Shown in pieces: positions 63,111 to 64,000 of a stretch of 64,000 nt of DNA (the stretch's first letter is position 1; the number at the start of each line of letters is the position of its first letter). Location: positions 25,257,901-25,321,900 of the forward strand of contig OX291549.1 in the NCBI GenBank assembly GCA_946406115.1, read 5' to 3'. A program made the translations under genes and the position numbers. The notes beneath the pieces are model-generated. The model searched no databases. It saw only the letters and a list, made by a program, of their open reading frames with translations, and was not told the DNA's origin. Source of the stretch: Apoda limacodes (lineage: Eukaryota > Arthropoda > Insecta > Lepidoptera > Limacodidae).

Positions 63111-64000
63111 TTAAAATATAATATTTTGTAATTATCATGTTTAGCTTTGAACTAATGTAAGGGATACTGTTTGGTAGCTCTTTCTCAGCAAAGTTCATTA
63201 TTATTTGTGATCTAATGTATGTTGACATGCATTTATGTGTTTTTAAGCTAAAACTGCATGGCATGTTTTGATCTAATTTTAATTTTACATAGTTTAATGG
63301 CATTCTTCTCCATAGTATACAAACTCATTTGTATTCACAGAAATGTAAAAAAAAATTACTGTAATAGACATGGTTGTGACACTATACACTGGCAGCTTGA
63401 GCAGTGAGTTTCAATAGCTCTAGTTACTCACTCAACCTTAAATTGCAATATGGATTTTTAGAAAAAAAAATTACAAAATAAGATAGTTGACAAAGTAGTC
63501 ATATTTTGATTTAAATAATCTTGATATTGACCTATGTACAACTCGGGCGAGTTAACATGAAACCTGGCCGCACAAGTTTATATTGAATAAAACTTGTAGG
63601 GTGTGCAAAAAAATGGTCAGAGTAACTAATATTATACAATTATTATCTATAATAATTATTAATAAAATAAAATAATAATGATACAATTTACTATTTTACG
63701 TACAGCATTTACGACAAAACTAGCCTTGTACTTTTACTATAGAACTAAAAAAGTTGTTATAAAAAAGATGTAAAAAACTCTCATAAAGTAATTATCACAC
63801 GAAAATTTCACTTGTTGATATGTTTATCAACAGTTATAATATATACATTGTTGACAAGTGTAAAATGTCATTTTTAACATAGTTTTTATAGTTCATTATT
63901 GCTTGATCATCAGAAATTACACAAATAAATGCAGTAAGTAACAAAAGGTTTTATAATTACAGCACTTAAAATTACAACACATTATTTTTGTTGCTTTGAA
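63111..64000. other. Right edge, no gene recognised
   Basis: AT-rich sequence. The open frame 63037-63303 (minus) partly overlaps the inverted-repeat arm and resembles nothing known to me. Confidence 0.4.

Overview
This window looks like nuclear DNA of a moth or butterfly (Lepidoptera). It is AT-rich, its one recognisable host gene is split by long introns, and it is crowded with insect repeats: non-LTR retrotransposons, a tRNA-derived SINE, 5S-rRNA-derived repeats, mariner, BEL/Pao and many fold-back or MITE-like elements. The Lepidoptera call is inference from the ERK protein sequence and repeat content. No species is assigned.

The host gene is the insect ERK MAP kinase, orthologous to Drosophila rolled (rl). 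It runs on the minus strand from the ATG at 47259 to the stop at 2810. All eight coding exons were placed by hand: 47132-47259, 23597-23723, 22518-22628, 21359-21493, 15880-15996, 7227-7394, 6238-6426 and 2810-2929. All seven introns are GT-AG. Intron 1 is in phase 2 and the rest are in phase 0. The exons join into an uninterrupted 364-residue reading frame with the glycine-rich loop, the VAIKK lysine, HRD, DFG, the TEY activation motif, APE and the C-terminal common-docking acidic patch. Introns 1 to 7 are about 23.4, 1.0, 1.0, 5.4, 8.5, 0.8 and 3.3 kb.

Almost everything else is mobile DNA. Intron 7 holds a 5S-derived composite repeat, a SINE and a LINE 3' end. Intron 6 holds a long hairpin. 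Intron 5 holds a hAT-like MITE, a fold-back element and one retrotransposon nested inside another. Intron 4 holds a 1.1 kb hAT-like element and, next to exon 4, a series of decayed repeats that resemble exon 4 itself. Intron 1 holds several retrotransposon relics, two mariner relics, a terminal-inverted-repeat element whose interior looks like an LTR promoter plus a gag start, a degenerate tandem repeat and SINEs. Upstream of exon 1 (47.3-54.3 kb) are MITEs, a palindromic element split by a SINE, rearranged BEL/Pao pieces and a Jockey-type element. From 54.3 to 64 kb I see no gene, only hairpins and a 1.7 kb long-arm inverted repeat.

The most unusual observation is the run of about six degenerate tandem copies of ERK exon 4 (the catalytic-loop exon) at about 20.5-21.35 kb. 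The second is the terminal-inverted-repeat element at 29627-30557 with LTR-like cargo.
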